NCBI GenBank assembly: GCA_014378085.1
Contig: JACMOJ010000110.1
Span: 1-9,313, forward strand
Source of the DNA: Burkholderiales bacterium
GTDB lineage: Bacteria > Pseudomonadota > Gammaproteobacteria > Burkholderiales > Usitatibacteraceae
Direction: 5' to 3'
Length of the DNA: 9,313 bases
Each line of letters begins with the position of its first letter. Within the stretch, counting starts at the first letter, position 1. Shown in pieces: positions 5,642-9,313 of the stretch. The position numbers and the translations under genes are program-made. A model generated the notes under the pieces. That model was not told the DNA's origin. It worked only from the letters and a program-made list of their open reading frames with translations, and did not search any database.

Positions 5642-5932
5642 ATGAAATTGCGTCCCCTGCACGATCGCGTGATCGTAAAGCGTCTGGAAGAAGAGCGGAA
5701 GACCGCCTCTGGCATCGTGATCCCAGATACGGCTGCTGAAAAGCCAGACCAAGGCGAAGTGCTCGCCATTGGTCCAGGCAAGAAAAACGAAGATGGCAAG
5801 GTATCGCCAGTTGACGTTAAGGTCGGCGACACGGTGTTGTTTGGCAAGTATTCCGGCACGACCGTCAAGGTTGACGGTGATGAGCTTCTTGTTATGCGCG
5901 AAGAGGACATCATGGCCGTTGTTGCCAAGTAA
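5642..5932 (+). CDS. groES: Co-chaperonin GroES (Hsp10)
   Basis: This 96-residue protein forms the heptameric lid of the GroEL folding chamber in the cytoplasm. It begins [14 protein letters not shown], the family signature. The mobile loop (about 17-33) carries the hydrophobic tripeptide Ile-Val-Ile (25-27) that docks on the GroEL apical domain, and the ending ([14 protein letters not shown]) is typical. The length is standard. AGGAG (5631-5635) lies six bases before the ATG. It is the first gene of the HrcA-controlled operon; groEL follows after an unusually long 194-base gap that contains a palindromic element. Confidence 0.98.
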   Translation: MKLRPLHDRVIVKRLEEERKTASGIVIPDTAAEKPDQGEVLAIGPGKKNEDGKVSPVDVKVGDTVLFGKYSGTTVKVDGDELLVMREEDIMAVVAK

Positions 5933-5980
5933 AGTTTCGCAGTTGGCGGCCATGCTTTGTCGCTGCTCGAATTTCTTGCT

Positions 5981-6004
5981 CATGTACAAACGCGTACACG
6001 TCGC
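5981..6004. repeat. Palindromic element, copy 1 (groES-groEL gap)
   Basis: TGTAC (5983-5987) and GTACA (5994-5998) are inverted repeats around AAACGC, and CGTCGC follows. The same 24-base unit, with 21 identical bases, recurs behind groEL at 7820-7843. As DNA it has the form of a dimer operator; as RNA it could form a small hairpin between groES and groEL, where mRNA cleavage is known in some bacteria. The function is unknown. Confidence 0.7.
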
Positions 6005-6111
6005 TTCAAAATTCTCCGCGCGCCTCGCCTGACGACCAACTGCTCACGTTCTTCGACAACAATCCCGCTTCGAATTTGCCGCATGTTTAGCGGCACCCAA
6101 TTCAACACTGA

Positions 6112-7776
<1,665 letters not shown>

Positions 7777-7819
7777 ACCCGCTTTGATTGACGGGCGCTG
7801 GCCGCGTTTGCCGGCGGCT

Positions 7820-7843
7820 CGTGTACAAATCCGTACACGTCGC
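7820..7843. repeat. Palindromic element, copy 2 (behind groEL)
   Basis: CGTGTAC (7820-7826) and GTACACG (7833-7839) are perfect 7-bp inverted repeats around AAATCC, followed by TCGC. It matches copy 1 (5981-6004) at 21 of 24 positions, including bases in the spacer and flank that palindromy does not require. It lies 43 bases after the groEL stop and about 90 bases before the operon terminator. Confidence 0.75.
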
Positions 7844-7926
7844 CCGCAGTTGTCACCACCGCTGCCTTGCCATCACCCCGTCACTCAAACCGGTGAAACC
7901 TCGCCGTTTGCACCAAAGCACCAAGT

Positions 7927-7955
7927 AAAAGGCCCCGCTCACGCAGGGCTTTTTT
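7927..7955 (+). terminator. Rho-independent terminator of groESL
   Basis: GCCC-C-GC (7932-7938) pairs with GC-A-GGGC (7943-7949), with one C/A mismatch, around the loop TCAC. Six T (7950-7955) follow, and AAAAG before the stem can extend it. It lies about 150 bases after groEL and 58 bases before the kinase gene, making the latter a probable separate unit. Confidence 0.88.
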
Positions 7956-8013
7956 GCGTTGTACGCTTCCGCATATATCATTGGCTATCTGACGCGTTTG
8001 AGAAGCATGCCGA

Positions 8014-9237
8014 ATGAATAGCGTACTAGTGGTTGAAGATGACGAAATCGTCCGTGAGGTGATTGCGCGGACCCTGCGCGCGCGGCAATTCGAAGTAACG
8101 GTGGCGCCGAGCGGCGAAGATGCGCTCGCGCTGATTCGTTCGCGTGTGTACGACATGATTCTGACCGACGTAAACATGCCGGGTATGGATGGCTTTAGCT
8201 TCATCCGCTCGGTGCGCATGACCCCGACGTTGGGGCAACCGGAAGTCATCTTCATTTCCAGCACAGATGATCGCGCACTATTCAAGCGCGCAATGAACGT
8301 TGGCGCCTGTGACTTTCTGATCAAACCTTTTACCGGTGCGGAACTGGGTGAGGCCGTCACTTCACGTTTGGCAGACCGTGTCAATCGTACGGGGATGCAC
8401 ACAGCCGTTGGTCAAGGTGTGAAGAACGCAAGCGGCGCGGCATTAGTCGTTCCTGGCTATGAAACAATTCGCACACTGGGCGAAGGCGCCAGTTCAAAGG
8501 TGTTGCTGGCAAAACATCTGCACAGCGGCGAGCAGCACGCGCTAAAGCTGGTGCGGCTACCGGATCAATCCGGCGAGCAACGTGAGGTGATCAACCGGTT
8601 TCTGGCGGAATACTCGATGTTGGTGCGCATCGCGCATCCCAACGTTGCCCACGTGTTTGAACATGGGCTGGTGGAAAACTATCTCTACATCGGCATGGAG
8701 TACCTGCCCGGTGGCGATCTGCGTCTCGACATTGAGGCCGGCATGGCAGCGCAACGTGCGCAAAAATATGCCGGGCAAATTGCCGCCGCACTCAGCGCCA
8801 TCCATGGTGCCGACATCATTCACCGTGATTTGAAGCCGGCCAACATCCTCATGCGTATGACAGGCGAAGCCGTACTTGCCGACTTTGGTATCGCAAAACA
8901 AATCGGGTCAGGGCTGGCGCTGACACAAAGCAATATTGCGCTCGGCACGCCTTGTTACATGAGTCCTGAACAGGCGACGGCCAGCCCGCTTGATGCCCGC
9001 AGCGACCTGTATGCGCTCGGTGTGCTGCTGTTTGAAATGCTGACGGGACGCCCACCATATCTCGCCCCGACCTCAGTCGAAATTATGGCGATGCATGTGA
9101 ATGCCGCAGTACCCACGCTGCCGGAAAAATTTGCCGTCTTTCAGCCTGTGCTGCGACGTTTGTTGGCCAAGGAACCGGGCGATCGCTTCACCTCGGCAGA
9201 GGCAGCGCGAAAGGCGATCGCGGCGGTAAAGGTTTAG
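8014..9237 (+). CDS. Receiver domain - Ser/Thr protein kinase fusion
   Basis: This 407-residue soluble protein joins a CheY-like receiver (about 3-120) to a eukaryotic-type Ser/Thr kinase (149-405). The receiver has the acidic pair Asp9/Asp10, phosphoacceptor Asp52 (ILTDVNMPGMDG), Ser82/Ser83 and Lys104 (LIKPF), so it should be phosphorylatable. The kinase has the Gly loop GEGASSKV (156-163), Lys178 in ALKLV, Glu199 of helix C, catalytic HRDLKPAN (270-277), metal-binding DFG (290-292) and GTPCYMSPEQ at the activation segment end; it looks fully active. No transmembrane or PASTA part follows, unlike PknB-type kinases. A histidine kinase partner would feed the receiver, and none is in the window. 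The ATG at 8014 is preceded by a weak GAGAAG (8000-8005). The gene follows the groESL terminator and overlaps the end of the convergent gene by four bases. Confidence 0.93.
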   Translation: MNSVLVVEDDEIVREVIARTLRARQFEVTVAPSGEDALALIRSRVYDMILTDVNMPGMDGFSFIRSVRMTPTLGQPEVIFISSTDDRALFKRAMNVGACDFLIKPFTGAELGEAVTSRLADRVNRTGMHTAVGQGVKNASGAALVVPGYETIRTLGEGASSKVLLAKHLHSGEQHALKLVRLPDQSGEQREVINRFLAEYSMLVRIAHPNVAHVFEHGLVENYLYIGMEYLPGGDLRLDIEAGMAAQRAQKYAGQIAAALSAIHGADIIHRDLKPANILMRMTGEAVLADFGIAKQIGSGLALTQSNIALGTPCYMSPEQATASPLDARSDLYALGVLLFEMLTGRPPYLAPTSVEIMAMHVNAAVPTLPEKFAVFQPVLRRLLAKEPGDRFTSAEAARKAIAAVKV

Positions 9238-9313
9238 CGCGCCCGTACCGCAACCTCGCGCTCGAAATCAAGCAGCCATTGCTTGCGCGCAAGACCACCT
9301 CCGTATCCCGTCA
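9234..9313 (-). CDS. Partial O6-alkylguanine-DNA alkyltransferase, C-terminus
   Basis: The last 25 codons of a minus-strand gene are visible, ending in TAA (9236-9234). The protein reads TGYGGGLARKQWLLDFE and then a basic tail. GYGGGLxRKxWLL is the typical C-terminal segment of methylated-DNA--protein-cysteine methyltransferases (Ogt/MGMT/Ada), which remove alkyl groups from guanine onto their own cysteine. The PCHR active site would lie beyond the right edge, so it cannot be checked. The stop overlaps the convergent kinase stop by four bases. Confidence 0.75.
   Translation of the reverse strand, partial: TGYGGGLARKQWLLDFEREVAVRAR

Noticed and set aside
5983..5998. TGTAC-N6-GTACA as a LexA or CRP box
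   Set aside because: LexA needs CTGT-N8-ACAG and CRP needs TGTGA-N6-TCACA; spacing and half-sites do not fit either.

Overview
The window looks like a stretch of a betaproteobacterial chromosome of moderate GC content. The evidence is the GroEL sequence (betaproteobacterial style from the N-terminus on, ending in a GGM-rich tail), a perfect CIRCE operator in front of groES, an NnrU-family membrane protein, and a class III adenylate cyclase of the HAMP type common in this group. No transposase, integrase, tRNA, rRNA or CRISPR array was seen. The placement is inference from sequence recall, not from a search.

Layout. Positions 1-56 hold the start of a minus-strand exported protein that runs off the left edge. 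A 376-base leader rich in short repeats precedes a tiny Ala/Pro-rich secreted protein (433-693) with its own strong terminator. A 480-base gene desert follows, then nnrU (1227-1799). Convergent to it on the minus strand is a lipoprotein-like SnoaL/DUF4440 gene. Its frame is cut by an in-frame TGA just before the end of the conserved domain, and a possible gene relic lies behind it. Next, both on the minus strand, come a membrane-bound class IIIb adenylate cyclase (2543-4291) and a Crp/Fnr-family regulator (4527-5204), the regulator being upstream.

A 437-base divergent region separates the regulator from the heat-shock operon. It holds a sigma70-like promoter overlapping a perfect CIRCE element (the HrcA operator), then groES (5642-5932) and groEL (6127-7776). 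The groES-groEL gap and the region after groEL each carry a copy of a near-identical 24-base palindromic element. A rho-independent terminator (7927-7955) closes the operon. Behind it, a receiver/Ser-Thr kinase fusion (8014-9237) ends tail to tail with the C-terminal codons of a probable O6-alkylguanine-DNA alkyltransferase on the minus strand.

How the genes may work together. GroES and GroEL form the chaperonin under HrcA repression. The cyclase and the Crp-like regulator look like a cAMP source and sensor placed side by side, but the regulator lacks the arginine that classical CRP uses to bind cAMP phosphate. The receiver-kinase fusion would link a two-component phosphorelay to Ser/Thr phosphorylation. 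I found no clear new multi-gene defence or mobile system. The strongest unexplained signals are the paired palindromes flanking groEL, the interrupted SnoaL gene, and the regulator/cyclase pairing.
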